Positions 50,363 through 61,037 are shown, counted from the stretch's first letter. The stretch is 64,000 nt of DNA from Marinomonas sp. MED121 (GCF_000153025.1 NZ_CH672429.1:609079-673078), one strand, 5' to 3'. Notes: generated by a model from the letters alone, not told the origin. A program made the numbers and translations.

Positions 50363-50779
50363 TTACGTCAGCAAAAATAACAGCATGCCATAGCGTAAGG
50401 ATTTACCAAGAAACACCAAAATCAGGAAATAACTAAAATGCACTCGCATCAAGCCCGCCACAAAACAAAGCGGGTCTCCAACAATCGGCAGCCAAGCAAA
50501 TAACAGACTCACTTTACCGTATTTATTAAAGTGATTTTGGGCTTTTACTAATTGAGCTTGGGAGACGGGAAACCACTTTTTCTGCTGAAAGTGTTCAAGG
50601 TAACAACCTAACCACCAATTAACACAAGAACCTAAAGTATTAAACACACTCGCCACTACAGCTAAAACAATAATAGATAACCCCTCGTCTTGGGCATATA
50701 GGAGCAATAAGGCTTCAGAGCCCATTGGTAACAAGGTGGCGCTTAAAAAAGCAGTCAGTGCTAGGTATAAATATTCCAT
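50363..50779 (-). CDS. YqaA-family membrane protein
   Basis: A 138-residue inner-membrane protein of the YqaA/SNARE-associated (DedA-related) family. It starts MEYLYLALTAFLSATLLPMGSEALLLLYA, close to the YqaA start, and has GSCVNWWLGCYLEHF and the conserved LFAWLPIVGDPLCFVAGLMRVHFSYF motif. About five hydrophobic segments. Function is not known; DedA relatives act in lipid flipping and proton-dependent homeostasis. The ATG at 50779 was chosen over a start 13 codons upstream because it matches the family's N-terminus. Confidence 0.82.
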   Translation of the reverse strand: MEYLYLALTAFLSATLLPMGSEALLLLYAQDEGLSIIVLAVVASVFNTLGSCVNWWLGCYLEHFQQKKWFPVSQAQLVKAQNHFNKYGKVSLLFAWLPIVGDPLCFVAGLMRVHFSYFLILVFLGKSLRYGMLLFLLT

Positions 50780-51062
50780 AGTGTTAAGCAGTAAATTAAG
50801 ACCGCGCCATACTAGCATCTCTAATAAATAAAGAACTTAGTTAACATATCAGATATAAGATTTTTTTATGTAACTGCCATTTCATTTCACAAAATCACTA
50901 GTTAATAAGAGAAGGCGTTTAGCTTGATTCATATCAAATCTTGGCTCAAACATACCAGTAAGCTTGTGGTTAGAAATAAGAATTACTTATAGGTGATTCA
51001 CTTTTTAACCTAGAAATATGTTCGCTAGTTTCTCTAGTGCAACAGAACAAGTAGGAAGAAAC

Positions 51063-52697
51063 ATGCTTAATGCTCTCAATGATATTCAAATACGATACAA
51101 GTTATGGGCCATCATAGGCCTCATGTCGATCGGCACCTCTGCCTTGATCGCTGTTTCTCTTTTTTCCTTATATATGACCCAGTTTCAAGATCGACAAGAT
51201 AGAACCAAAGACTTGGTTGAAGTGGCTCACAGCACTTTAAATTATTACTATCAAACGGCGATGAAAAATGGCACAGATCCAGAGCTTGCTAAACAAGCTG
51301 CCTTTGAAACCATTCGCGCTTTACGCTATGAAGAAGTTGAGTACTTTTGGATCAATGATATGAACTCAACCATGTTAATGCATCCGATTAACTCAGCCCT
51401 TGAAGGGAAGGATATGAGCCAATTTAAAGATGCAAATGGCGTCATGGTCTTTCAGGAGTTTTTAAAGGTGATCAAAAAAGAGGGAGCAGGTTTTGTTGAT
51501 TATATGTGGCCCAAGGCGGGCGAAACAGAGCCTACAGCCAAGAATGCGTATGTTAAAGAGTTTAAACCTTGGCATCTGATTATTGGCACTGGGGTCTATC
51601 TGGACACCCTTCATCATCACTTTTTTAATAACTTAGCCCGCTTTGGCATCGCGGTTTTATTACTCACCTTTTTGATAGGTGGCACTGCACTCTTCATTAT
51701 TTATTTAGTCACTTCACGTGTTATTACCCTCAAAAACATCATGTTGGGCGTGGCTGAATCAGGTGATCTTACCCGTCGAGTAGATTTTAGTGGTAAAGAT
51801 GAACTGGGCATCATGGCCTCATCCTTTAACCAAATGATGGGCACTTTCCAACAAATCGTTGATAAAGTAGGCAGTTCAAGTTCCCAGCTAGATCATATCG
51901 TCATTGAATCCAACCAGATCAGTGATAAGACAACCCAAGGGGTTGAAACCCAATTAAAAGAAACTGAGCATACCGCCAGCGCCATGTTACAAATGGCAGC
52001 TAGCGCACAACAAGCGAACGATATTTCAGACATTGCCAATAACAAGGCCCAAGAAGTACAGCAACAATCCAAGCAAGGGTTGGCCATTATCACCAGATCA
52101 AATGACAAGATAAAAGGCTTGGCTGAAAATGTTGCCCATGCCACGAGTGAAATCCATCAACTTAGAAAAAATGTGATGGAAATTGAAACTGTCCTTGATG
52201 TCATTGGTCAGGTCTCAGACCAAACCAATCTTTTAGCCCTTAATGCCGCCATTGAAGCCGCTAGAGCTGGCGAACAAGGTCGAGGTTTTGCCGTCGTGGC
52301 TGATGAAGTCAGGCAGCTAGCCCAACGTTCACAAGGCTCAGCAGTGCAAATTCAAGACATGATAGAAAGCTTAAGAAATCAAACCTTATCTACCGTTGAT
52401 GTCATGGAAAAAGCTCAAACACTGGCTCAAGAAGGGGCAGAACAAGCGATACAAGCAGGTGATAGTTTTTCAGAAATTACTCAAGGTATTAAGGAAATTT
52501 CCCATTTAAACCAGCAAATCACCTTAGCCTCAAATGAGCAAACTCAAGTCGCCGAAGCCATTAGTTGCAATATCACCAATATCAATGGCGTTACCGAAGA
52601 AACCTCACAAGATAATAAAAATATGGGAGAGAACATTCTTGAACTAAAAGAGTGCGCGAATCAGTTACGCACCTTAATTTCTGAGTTTTCAACCTAA
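51063..52697 (+). CDS. Methyl-accepting chemotaxis protein with sCache domain
   Basis: A 544-residue chemoreceptor: transmembrane helix (about residues 15-37), a periplasmic single-Cache (sCache_2) domain (about 42-170, with [17 protein letters not shown] and the GTGVYLDTL end), a second helix (about 180-205), a HAMP domain and a long cytoplasmic signalling coil. The hairpin tip contains the conserved [44 protein letters not shown]. It signals through CheA/CheW to the flagella. Related sCache receptors sense small organic acids. The ATG at 51063 has AGGAAG six bases upstream and replaces an earlier ATG at 51018. Confidence 0.92.
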   Translation: MLNALNDIQIRYKLWAIIGLMSIGTSALIAVSLFSLYMTQFQDRQDRTKDLVEVAHSTLNYYYQTAMKNGTDPELAKQAAFETIRALRYEEVEYFWINDMNSTMLMHPINSALEGKDMSQFKDANGVMVFQEFLKVIKKEGAGFVDYMWPKAGETEPTAKNAYVKEFKPWHLIIGTGVYLDTLHHHFFNNLARFGIAVLLLTFLIGGTALFIIYLVTSRVITLKNIMLGVAESGDLTRRVDFSGKDELGIMASSFNQMMGTFQQIVDKVGSSSSQLDHIVIESNQISDKTTQGVETQLKETEHTASAMLQMAASAQQANDISDIANNKAQEVQQQSKQGLAIITRSNDKIKGLAENVAHATSEIHQLRKNVMEIETVLDVIGQVSDQTNLLALNAAIEAARAGEQGRGFAVVADEVRQLAQRSQGSAVQIQDMIESLRNQTLSTVDVMEKAQTLAQEGAEQAIQAGDSFSEITQGIKEISHLNQQITLASNEQTQVAEAISCNITNINGVTEETSQDNKNMGENILELKECANQLRTLISEFST

Positions 52698-52725
52698 CTA
52701 AGCGTAAAATAAATGAGTCGTCTCT

Positions 52726-52760
52726 GGGCTGTATTAGCATTATTCTAGCTAATACAGCTC
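52726..52760 (+). terminator. Terminator of the chemoreceptor gene
   Basis: GCTGTATTAGC / GCTAATACAGC perfect 11-base arms, extended by two more pairs, with a 9-base loop and TCGATTTCTT. It lies about 30 bases after the stop. Confidence 0.6.
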
Positions 52761-52899
52761 GATTTCTTAGGCTTGTCTTAGGTTTACCCTTAGATTCCCC
52801 CCTACGCATTGATGTTATTGCCCTTTCCTAATCAGCTTGTCATAAATATTGCATAACAGATAGAAGCGAAGAACATCAAGAAGTTAGCCTGGTGTTTAA

Positions 52900-53199
52900 G
52901 GAACCTGCGAATAAGTCCTCCCGCCTCAGCGTGTGGATAAAAGCAACTAGATTTATGGCGAGGGGCGCAACTTAATAGTTATTCTATTGATAAGGTCCTC
53001 AACCTAAAGATAGGGCTTTTAGACCACGCCCTTCGGGTCTTTGAAGAATACCTAAGCGGCATTTCAGAAAAAATGTCACTCTTGGTTGTCCCTTATTGAA
53101 CGGTACCTACAATGGCTTTCTATTAATAAACGCAAAGTGCCGCCTTGTTTGACTCTTTTTCTGATAAGACTGAGAAGAGGTGACTTATTCGCAGGTTCC
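52900..53199 (+). repeat. Full copy of the MITE-like repeat with perfect ends (300 bp)
   Basis: Perfect 18-base terminal inverted repeats GGAACCTGCGAATAAGTC / GACTTATTCGCAGGTTCC. The interior shares long identical stretches with the copy at 8298 (GGGGCGCAACTTAATAG, TTATTCTATTGATAAGG and CCACGCCCTTCGGG). No ORF. It sits between the chemoreceptor and the glycogen operon. Confidence 0.85.
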
Positions 53200-53447
53200 T
53201 GAAGCTATTTTGGCAGCACTTTAGCGCATTTTATCAACTTAACAATCTTATCCTTTACCCAAGTTTGTGGGCACAGGTATAGTTGATTACACAAGAATAA
53301 CGATTAAATACGCTTTCAACATATTTTTGAAACACCTTTAGCCTATAAATAGCATGTTGAGGAACAAGTAGTTAGTTCACAAATAGCACTTTAAGTTCGG
53401 CGATTTACTAACCTTTAACGTTATTCTCAAATCAAAGGAAATTATTA

Positions 53448-56400
53448 ATGACGTCTGTAATACCTGATAAACTCGAATCACTTTACCAACATATCAATCA
53501 GGTTATTTTATCAAGGCAACATCCGGTCACCGGACTGTTTCCAGCCAGTACGAGTATTAATAACCATGGTAACTACACGGACGCTTGGGTAAGGGATAAT
53601 GTCTATAGCATACAAGCTATTTGGGCCCTTTACCTTGCCAATAAGCGCAATGGCAATCCACAAAAGCGTGCCTACGAATTAGAACATTCATGTATCAAAA
53701 TGATGCGTGGTTTACTGTCAGCCATGATGCGTCAAACTCGCAAGGTAGAAGCCTTTAAACACAGCCTCGACCCAGCCGATGCTCTACATGCAAAATATGA
53801 CACTAAAACGGGTCTAGAAGCCGTTGCGGATGATGCTTGGGGCCACTTGCAAATTGACGCCACCAGCTTCTATTTATTAATGCTGGCACAAATGACAAAA
53901 GCGGGCTCTAAAATCATTTTCTCCAAAGATGAAGTCAATTTTGTTCAGAATCTTATTTATTATATTTCCAGAACCTATCGCACGCCTGATTACGGTATTT
54001 GGGAACGCGGTAATAAGGTCAATAATGGCAAGGCAGAGATTAACGCCAGTTCTGTGGGCATGGCGAAAGCCGCCATGGAAGCCTTGGATGGACTCAACTT
54101 ATTTGGCGATGATGGCCCTAAGTGGGCTGAGATTCATTCTTTTGCTGATGCGGTTGCCAGAGCCTCATCCGTGCTTGCCTCCCTATTACCTAAAGAATCC
54201 CGTTCAAAAGAAGTGGATAGCGCCTTATTAAGCATTATTAGCTTCCCTGCTTTTGCCGTGAGAGATATCAAGCTTGCCCGTAAAACCCGTCATGAGATCA
54301 TTGATAAATTAGGCGGAGAATATGGATGTAAACGCTTCTTACTTGATGGTCACCAAGTAGCCCTTGAGGACCAAAACCGTATTTATTATGAATATGATGA
54401 ACTGATTAACTTTGAGCATATCGAATCCGAGTGGCCACTCTTCTTCACCTATTTATACATTGATCGCCTGTTCGCACGAGACTGGGAAAGCGCCAACCAT
54501 TATCGCCGTAAGCTAGAAAGCTTGATGATAGAAAAAGATGGCCAAATGCTGCTACCTGAGCTCTATTATGTGCCTTTTGATAAGGTACAAGCTGAAAAAG
54601 AAAAACCAGGTTCTCAGACCCGTGTGGCGAATGACAACTTGCCGTTAGTATGGGCTCAAAGTCTTTATCTAGTAGGAAAAATGCTAGATGAAGAATTAAT
54701 CACCACCAGAGATTTAGACCCCATAGGGCTGCACCCAAGACAACACCAAAAGCTACCCGTTAAAACATCCATGGTCATTTTGGCGCAAACGCAAGCCACT
54801 AAGGCTCGCTTGATTGAAGCGGGTGTTTTATGTCAAACCTTAGATGAAATTGCTCCTTTAAAGGTCATGAGCTGTGACCAACTCGTTGACACCTATCGTC
54901 ACTTAGGGGCATCCCATACACTGGGGTTAAGTGGTCGTCCTTCAAGGGCGCTGAACAGCATGGCAACCTCTCAGCTCTTTTGCATCAATGAGCAAAACTA
55001 CCTCTGCTTGTCTTGGATTCAAAATGAAGATAAAGATTATCGTAAGCTAGATCCAGACCTCATTAAAGATTACATCTGCAATGAGTTAGACAGCATTAAT
55101 GAACACTGGTACTACCCGGGTAACGCGGTTTTCACCCTCTTTATTGATGATGCCGTTACCGGCATGAAACATAGCAAGCAATTGTTTGAGTTTTTACGCC
55201 AATTGCAAAACCATGAAGTAGAAAATTATGAGGTCTTCCCTCAGTCTGCCAAAAATGCCTTTAAGTCTGGTATACGTCGAAGCATTAACTTAGAAGGCCC
55301 AAGCTCCCATGCTTTGGGCGCCAAGCTCAGCTTACATAAAGCCCCTTGGCCTGTGACGCAGGATGGCAATGAATTTCCTTCCATGTCCTTGCTTCTTAAA
55401 TCCAACGATGAGCTACTGTTGCTGCTTAACCAGAAGCCAAACATGACCTTGGCAGTAGATTGTTTATTAGAGCTGCACAAACGCCAAGCACTGGCTCAAA
55501 CCATGCCTTTTAGCTCTCCTGCAATTACCGCATATAAGGTATTGGACTCGGTTTATACCCAAGCCCTATTACATGAAAACTGGAGCGCAGCGAGACAACT
55601 CTTTGCCATTGTTATGCAACCCACCATAGATCTTGCGACTTATATCGCCGACATTACAGTGCGACAGCGCCAACTCATTTTAGGAGAAGCCCACAAGGCA
55701 GAAATACACATACGTAAACCATTGCATCAAAATGAAATTTTTGAATTGCTCGATCATATTTCGCCAAGCCCTATTGCTAAAGTGATTTATCATGAGCTCA
55801 TTTCTATTGCAGGTGTACTGATTCGGGCCAAGCCTGATTATTTTAATGGTGTACGTACCATACGCCTGCACCATTTCGCCCTACTTTGTGCCAAACAAGC
55901 GGGCATGGATGAGGGAGAAGATGTATTTTTAACCTTGGCTCAACTTTCACCTCATCAGCTTTATCGCATTTTTGAGCGAGTATTAGACCAAAGACATCAA
56001 GCCCATAATAAAGGCATGTCTGGCTTATCCTATGGTAAAAGCTTCCCTTCTGAGAATATCGAAAATGATGCTGATATGAGTGACTTGGATTGGTTTGATT
56101 GGCGCTTAGAACAAGGCATGATCACCAAGTTACCCGAAAGCTTTTTAAATAAAATTTGGTCCGGTCTGAAACACTCAGAACGGATTATTTTTGGCGATAA
56201 ACAAAGTAATACCGTATTGGATTGCCAACTTACCCTGAAATCCATGACGGCGGGGGAAGACACCTTTACCCTGTTAATTGAAAGTCTCACCTATGACATT
56301 CATCCAAGCTGGTATAAAAGCCTCATATTTGAAGCCTTAAATGCCTATTTGCTGTATTGCGAAGCCCACCCAGATTGTTATTTTGCCGATGAAGTTAATT

Positions 56401-56570
56401 TACCCCTTATCGTTAGCCATTGTGTAGAAGAGTTTGTGCGCCAAAATAGCCATCATGATTATGATTTAGCCGAAGAGGAAAACGCAGCCTTAATTGAGTT
56501 TGCACAGTTAGCCCCGAGTAGGGTTTGCCAATATTTATTAGTTTCTGTGGCGACTCTACAAGCCAAGTGA
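53448..56570 (+). CDS. Phosphorylase-kinase-like GH15-type protein
   Basis: A 1040-residue cytoplasmic protein related to the alpha/beta subunits of eukaryotic phosphorylase b kinase, whose N-terminal part is a GH15 glucoamylase-like barrel. Recognisable are AWVRDNVYSIQAIWALYLA (about residues 42-60) with the glucoamylase-type RDN..., the HLQIDATSFYLLMLA segment, and YGIWERGNKVNNGKAEINASSVGMAKAAMEAL. Catalytic acids are not clear by eye, so activity is uncertain. It begins an operon-like row with glgB and glgX, so a role in glycogen metabolism or its regulation is likely. AAAGGAAA lies eight bases before the ATG. A hairpin follows. Confidence 0.82.
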   Translation: MTSVIPDKLESLYQHINQVILSRQHPVTGLFPASTSINNHGNYTDAWVRDNVYSIQAIWALYLANKRNGNPQKRAYELEHSCIKMMRGLLSAMMRQTRKVEAFKHSLDPADALHAKYDTKTGLEAVADDAWGHLQIDATSFYLLMLAQMTKAGSKIIFSKDEVNFVQNLIYYISRTYRTPDYGIWERGNKVNNGKAEINASSVGMAKAAMEALDGLNLFGDDGPKWAEIHSFADAVARASSVLASLLPKESRSKEVDSALLSIISFPAFAVRDIKLARKTRHEIIDKLGGEYGCKRFLLDGHQVALEDQNRIYYEYDELINFEHIESEWPLFFTYLYIDRLFARDWESANHYRRKLESLMIEKDGQMLLPELYYVPFDKVQAEKEKPGSQTRVANDNLPLVWAQSLYLVGKMLDEELITTRDLDPIGLHPRQHQKLPVKTSMVILAQTQATKARLIEAGVLCQTLDEIAPLKVMSCDQLVDTYRHLGASHTLGLSGRPSRALNSMATSQLFCINEQNYLCLSWIQNEDKDYRKLDPDLIKDYICNELDSINEHWYYPGNAVFTLFIDDAVTGMKHSKQLFEFLRQLQNHEVENYEVFPQSAKNAFKSGIRRSINLEGPSSHALGAKLSLHKAPWPVTQDGNEFPSMSLLLKSNDELLLLLNQKPNMTLAVDCLLELHKRQALAQTMPFSSPAITAYKVLDSVYTQALLHENWSAARQLFAIVMQPTIDLATYIADITVRQRQLILGEAHKAEIHIRKPLHQNEIFELLDHISPSPIAKVIYHELISIAGVLIRAKPDYFNGVRTIRLHHFALLCAKQAGMDEGEDVFLTLAQLSPHQLYRIFERVLDQRHQAHNKGMSGLSYGKSFPSENIENDADMSDLDWFDWRLEQGMITKLPESFLNKIWSGLKHSERIIFGDKQSNTVLDCQLTLKSMTAGEDTFTLLIESLTYDIHPSWYKSLIFEALNAYLLYCEAHPDCYFADEVNLPLIVSHCVEEFVRQNSHHDYDLAEEENAALIEFAQLAPSRVCQYLLVSVATLQAK

Positions 56571-56591
56571 ATAACTGTTTCTCTTAGCATA

Positions 56592-56622
56592 AAGCCGCTT
56601 AGCGCTATCAAATAAGCGGCTT
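56592..56622 (+). terminator. Hairpin between the GH15-type gene and glgB
   Basis: AAGCCGCTTA / TAAGCGGCTT perfect 10-base arms with an 11-base loop, 21 bases after the stop. No T-run, so it may modulate rather than end transcription. Confidence 0.4.
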
Positions 56623-56706
56623 AAGAAAACTAAGAGCAAACAAAATAAAGCTGGCTAGACGTAAAAGCATAAGCACTAAAACAGGCTTAATTGATTGGAG
56701 AACGAA

Positions 56707-58878
56707 ATGGATTTACTAGATGACTTGCAACAAGCCCGCTGCGCAGACCCTTTTGCCTGCCTAGGGCTTCATTCCTTAGCGAATAAAAAAGGCCTGAGTT
56801 TAACCGTTTGGCAACCAGGTGCCATTGGCATTGAGGTCTTGGCACTAAATGAAGATACCTTGCTAGGAACCATGGTCAGTAACCAAAATAATGGCCTTTT
56901 CTCCATTCATTGGCCAACGCTTACCGAGCGCTTTAACTATCGTCTTAAGATCCAATACCATGATCATGAATTAGTTAGATTAGACCCTTACCAGTTTGCC
57001 GATACCACCTTTAATGATGTGCCACACCATAGTGCAACCTTGTACCTCAATCAGGGTGCGAACCCTGCGTCTTGCCAAATCAATGACACGCTCAAGATTG
57101 ATGGTACTCGCTTTTGTGTTTATGCCCCAGCAGCTCGCTCAATTAGTGTGGTAGGTGATTTTAATGCTTGGGATGGACGCGCTCACCCTATGGCAAGTAG
57201 TGGCGAAGGCTTATGGCGACTCTTTATTCCAGATGTGGGAACAGGGCAAAAATACAAATTTGAAATCCGTGATAAACACGGAGAACTCATCCCTCATAAA
57301 ACCGACCCTTATGCCAGATTAATAGAGCAATATCCGTCCTTTTCCAGTGTCACTTGGGATAACCAAAACTACCTTTGGCAAGACGATGGCTGGATGGATC
57401 AAGAGCAGCCAGATCACTACAATACTGCCATGAGCATCTATGAGGTTCATCTTGGCTCTTGGCGCAAAAAGCATGGTCAATCCTTAAGTTTTCAAGAGCA
57501 TGCTGAAGAATTAGTGCAATATGTGAAAGACATGGCCTATACCCATGTGGAGTTATTACCGGTTTCTGAGCACCCTTTTGATGGCTCCTGGGGCTATCAA
57601 CCTGTGGGCTTATATGCGGTAACATCACGCTTTGGCAACCCGGATGACTTTAAATATTTAGTCGATCAATTCCACCAAGCAGGAATAGGTGTGATTGTCG
57701 ATTGGGTGCCTGCGCATTTTCCGGCGGACAGCCATGGGCTTGCCAATTTTGACGGGGATAAACAATACGAGTACCCAGACCCTAGAAAAGGCTTCCACCC
57801 TGAATGGCAGTCCCTAATTTATGATTTTGGTAAAGAGCATGTGGTCAACTATCTGATCAGTAATGCGGTTTACTGGCTAGAAGAGTTCCATATTGATGGC
57901 TTACGAGTCGATGCGGTTGCCTCTATGCTATATCTGGATTACTCCCGTGAAGAAGGCGAATGGATACCCAATGTTGATGGGGGTAATCATAACTATGAAG
58001 CCATTAGTTTTTTACGCCGCTTAAATGAAACCATCTACTTAAACCATCCTCGTTGCTTTACCGTTGCCGAAGAATCAACCGCCTTTGCCGGTGTTTCAAA
58101 GCCTACCTATTTAGACGGTTTGGGATTTGGCTTTAAATGGAATATGGGCTGGATGAATGATTCTCTTCAATACATTGCTAAAGACCCAATCCATCGTCAA
58201 TATCACCATGGAGAAATGACCTTCTCCCTAGCCTATGCCTTTGATGAACAGTTTGTATTGCCTTTGTCACATGATGAAGTGGTCCATGGTAAAGGCTCTA
58301 TGTTAGGCAAGATGCCTGGAGATACTTGGCAACAGTTCGCTAACCTCAGAGCCTTTACCGCTTATATGTATTTTCATCCGGGTAAAAAGCTTAATTTTAT
58401 GGGTAACGAATTTGCCCAGGGACGAGAATGGAACCACGAATCAAGCTTAGATTGGCACCTCTTAGAGATAGATTATCACCAGGCTCAGCAGACGCTTTGC
58501 CGTGACTTAAATCGTCTATATCAAGGTGAGCCTGCCTTACAATATGATCATAACTACCAAGGCTTTGAGTGGATTAGTTATGATGACAGTGGCAACAGTA
58601 TTTTAAGCTTTATTCGAAAAGCAAAAGACACAGATGAGCTCATTGTCGTCTTGGTAAACTTTACGCCCACTGCACACCCTGAATACCGCATTGGGGTTCC
58701 GGTTGAGGGGGAATACGAGGTGATTTTTAATTCAGACGATGCTAACTATAAAGGCAGTGATTATGCCCTTAATCAGCAGATCAAGAGTCAAGATATTGAA
58801 AGTCATGGCAAAGCATATAGCCTAAGTGTGCAAGTGCCGCCTTTGGCAAGCATAGCGCTTAAATTAAGAAACTATTAG
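56707..58878 (+). CDS. glgB: 1,4-alpha-glucan branching enzyme
   Basis: A 723-residue GH13 enzyme that makes alpha-1,6 branches in glycogen. N-terminal CBM48-type domains (about residues 10-220; VYAPAARSISVVGDFNAWDGRAHPM) precede the catalytic barrel. Active-site residues are the nucleophile Asp402 in LRVDAVASMLYLDYSR, the acid Glu455 in VAEEST, and His522-Asp523 in LSHDEVVHGKGS, matching E. coli D405, E458 and D526. Length equals the E. coli enzyme (728). The ATG at 56707 has GGAG seven bases upstream; the frame start at 56695 is a TTG without a site. Confidence 0.95.
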   Translation: MDLLDDLQQARCADPFACLGLHSLANKKGLSLTVWQPGAIGIEVLALNEDTLLGTMVSNQNNGLFSIHWPTLTERFNYRLKIQYHDHELVRLDPYQFADTTFNDVPHHSATLYLNQGANPASCQINDTLKIDGTRFCVYAPAARSISVVGDFNAWDGRAHPMASSGEGLWRLFIPDVGTGQKYKFEIRDKHGELIPHKTDPYARLIEQYPSFSSVTWDNQNYLWQDDGWMDQEQPDHYNTAMSIYEVHLGSWRKKHGQSLSFQEHAEELVQYVKDMAYTHVELLPVSEHPFDGSWGYQPVGLYAVTSRFGNPDDFKYLVDQFHQAGIGVIVDWVPAHFPADSHGLANFDGDKQYEYPDPRKGFHPEWQSLIYDFGKEHVVNYLISNAVYWLEEFHIDGLRVDAVASMLYLDYSREEGEWIPNVDGGNHNYEAISFLRRLNETIYLNHPRCFTVAEESTAFAGVSKPTYLDGLGFGFKWNMGWMNDSLQYIAKDPIHRQYHHGEMTFSLAYAFDEQFVLPLSHDEVVHGKGSMLGKMPGDTWQQFANLRAFTAYMYFHPGKKLNFMGNEFAQGREWNHESSLDWHLLEIDYHQAQQTLCRDLNRLYQGEPALQYDHNYQGFEWISYDDSGNSILSFIRKAKDTDELIVVLVNFTPTAHPEYRIGVPVEGEYEVIFNSDDANYKGSDYALNQQIKSQDIESHGKAYSLSVQVPPLASIALKLRNY

Positions 58879-58911
58879 CTTAAAACGCGTTATTTTAAAC
58901 ATACTAACCTC

Positions 58912-58935
58912 CCCTTGTTAGCTAGCTAACAAGGG
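58912..58935 (+). terminator. Perfect palindrome between glgB and glgX
   Basis: CCCTTGTTAGC-TA-GCTAACAAGGG: 24-base perfect dyad, 33 bases after glgB. It lacks a T-run and may be an attenuator, RNA stabiliser or operator. Confidence 0.45.
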
Positions 58936-58978
58936 CTAAACTTCAAGCTATTCATACAGACGACAGGTTAAACACCAG

Positions 58979-61018
58979 ATGCCAGCGCAAACCGCTTTTG
59001 TTCAAACACAAGGTGCACCCTTTCCTTTAGGCGCAACACTCACAGAGCAAGGGGTGAACTTTGCCGTTTATTCCAAACACGCCAAACAAGTTCTACTCTG
59101 CCTATTTGATGAAGCTGAAATGCAAGAAGAGCAGATCGCCTTAAACCAAAAAAGCCAAGGTATCTGGCATGGTGAAATTAAGGGAATCAAGCTAGGACAG
59201 CGCTATGCTTATCGTGTCAAAGGCCACTTTAACCCTGAAGAAGGGCACCTTTATAATACTCAAAAATTATTAATCGACCCTTATGCTAAGCAACTTAGCG
59301 ACAAGCTTCACTGGCATCCTGATCAAAATACCTTGACGCAAGATAAGCAAATCAACACATCAGATTCAGCCCATTGTGTACCTAAGTCTATCGTTCTTAG
59401 CAAAGATCAAAAGGCTCTGCATCCTCTATTAAACCCAGTAAAAGCGGAAAGTCGTTGTCTGTACGAACTTCATGTTAAAGGATTCACCCAACAACTTAAT
59501 ATTGCTGACAGACTTAAAGGCAAATACCTAGGTTTAATCGAACCTGAAAGTTTGGCCCACCTTAAAAGCTTAGGTGTCACTAGCTTGCAAATTCTGCCTT
59601 GTTTTGCCTTTGCCAGTGAAATGCGATTAAAACAACTGGGATTGAAAAATTTTTGGGGCTATAACCCAATAAACTTTTTTACACCTGACTTTGAATACGC
59701 ACTTGAAGACCCAGTAGCCGAATTCAAACTCATGGTAGAGGGCTTACATAAAGCAGGTTTCGAGGTGATTCTCGATGTGGTCTATAACCACACATATGAG
59801 GGTGAACGCCACCAAGCTTGCATCAGTTTTAAGGGCATAGATAACAAAAGCTACTATCGTTCAGAACAGGGTGAATACCTAAATTTCACAGGTTGTGGCA
59901 ACTGCTTTGATACTTATCAACCAATTAGTATTCGCCTGATTATGGACAGCATGCGCTATTGGTTAGAGATCATGGGCGTGGATGGATTTCGCTTTGACCT
60001 TGGGGTCGATCTAGGTCGCACCCAACATGACTTCGACATCAATGCGCCTTTACTCAATGCCATGTTACAAGATCCGATTATTTCAAATGCCTGCTTAATT
60101 ACTGAGCCATGGGACATAGGGCCAAACGGCTATCAACTCGGTCAGTTCCCCCAGGCTTTTTTAGAATGTAATGATAAATACAGAGACAATATCAAACGTT
60201 TTTGGCGTGGAGACAAAGCCCAAGTACAAGAGTTTGCTACACGCATTATGGGCTCTCGAGACACCTTCCATAAGGGCCATAAAAGTGCCCTACAATCGAT
60301 TAACTATGTGAGCTATCACGATGGCTTTACATTACATGATCTGGTGAGTTACCAAGAGCGCCATAATCTGGCAAATAAGGAAGACAACAAAGATGGTCAT
60401 GGGGAAAACATTAGCCAAAACTTCGGCCACGAGGGAGAAACAATCGATGAAGAGATTAATCTGCAACGGCTCAACCAACAAAGCTGTTTGATCGCCACTC
60501 TCCTTTTAAGCCAAGGTACGCCTCACATTTTAGCAGGCGATGAACTCTCCAATACGCAAATGGGCAATAACAACGCTTATTGCCAAGATAATGAAATTGC
60601 TTGGTTAGACTGGACGACATCAGCCAAGCGAACCTTATTAGAAAACCAAATCAGCCAGCTTCTCGCCTTAAGAAAACAGCACCCTATCTTGGCCGAATGT
60701 CGACTAGAAGATGATGAACTGTTTAACCATAACATTAAAGACAAGGTCATTTGGCTCAATGAAAACAATGAGCCAATGTCGCATGAAGATTGGCATTTAA
60801 AAGACCGAGATTTTATCTCACTGATTCTTGAAAGGTGCAACGACACTGGCAGTTTAGACAGGCTCTGGTTAGGTTTTTACCGTGGTAATAACCCCTTGAG
60901 TATCCCTGTTACCCCATTTGCCACAGATACTAAGCTCTTGTTCTCAACCCAAGGTGTCAGCCTAACAAAAGATACTCTCGATTGTGCTTATGCCAGTGTC
61001 TTTCTTATCCAGATCTAA
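58979..61018 (+). CDS. glgX: Glycogen debranching enzyme
   Basis: A 679-residue GH13 isoamylase-type enzyme that removes short branches left by glycogen phosphorylase. The N-terminal CBM48 module (residues 1-155; PFPLGATLTEQGVNFAVYSKHAKQVLLCLFDE) precedes the barrel. Catalytic segments are EVILDVVYNHTYEG, VDGFRFDLGVDLGRT (nucleophile Asp), LITEPWDIGPNGYQLGQFP (acid Glu) and NYVSYHDGFTLHDLVSY (transition-state Asp). The C-terminus is a beta-sandwich. It is about 20 residues longer than E. coli GlgX (657). The upstream palindrome and the 100-base gap from glgB suggest an operon with internal control. Convergent with the ABC exporter gene. Confidence 0.92.
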   Translation: MPAQTAFVQTQGAPFPLGATLTEQGVNFAVYSKHAKQVLLCLFDEAEMQEEQIALNQKSQGIWHGEIKGIKLGQRYAYRVKGHFNPEEGHLYNTQKLLIDPYAKQLSDKLHWHPDQNTLTQDKQINTSDSAHCVPKSIVLSKDQKALHPLLNPVKAESRCLYELHVKGFTQQLNIADRLKGKYLGLIEPESLAHLKSLGVTSLQILPCFAFASEMRLKQLGLKNFWGYNPINFFTPDFEYALEDPVAEFKLMVEGLHKAGFEVILDVVYNHTYEGERHQACISFKGIDNKSYYRSEQGEYLNFTGCGNCFDTYQPISIRLIMDSMRYWLEIMGVDGFRFDLGVDLGRTQHDFDINAPLLNAMLQDPIISNACLITEPWDIGPNGYQLGQFPQAFLECNDKYRDNIKRFWRGDKAQVQEFATRIMGSRDTFHKGHKSALQSINYVSYHDGFTLHDLVSYQERHNLANKEDNKDGHGENISQNFGHEGETIDEEINLQRLNQQSCLIATLLLSQGTPHILAGDELSNTQMGNNNAYCQDNEIAWLDWTTSAKRTLLENQISQLLALRKQHPILAECRLEDDELFNHNIKDKVIWLNENNEPMSHEDWHLKDRDFISLILERCNDTGSLDRLWLGFYRGNNPLSIPVTPFATDTKLLFSTQGVSLTKDTLDCAYASVFLIQI

Positions 61019-61037
61019 TCATCATTCAGCATAAGCA

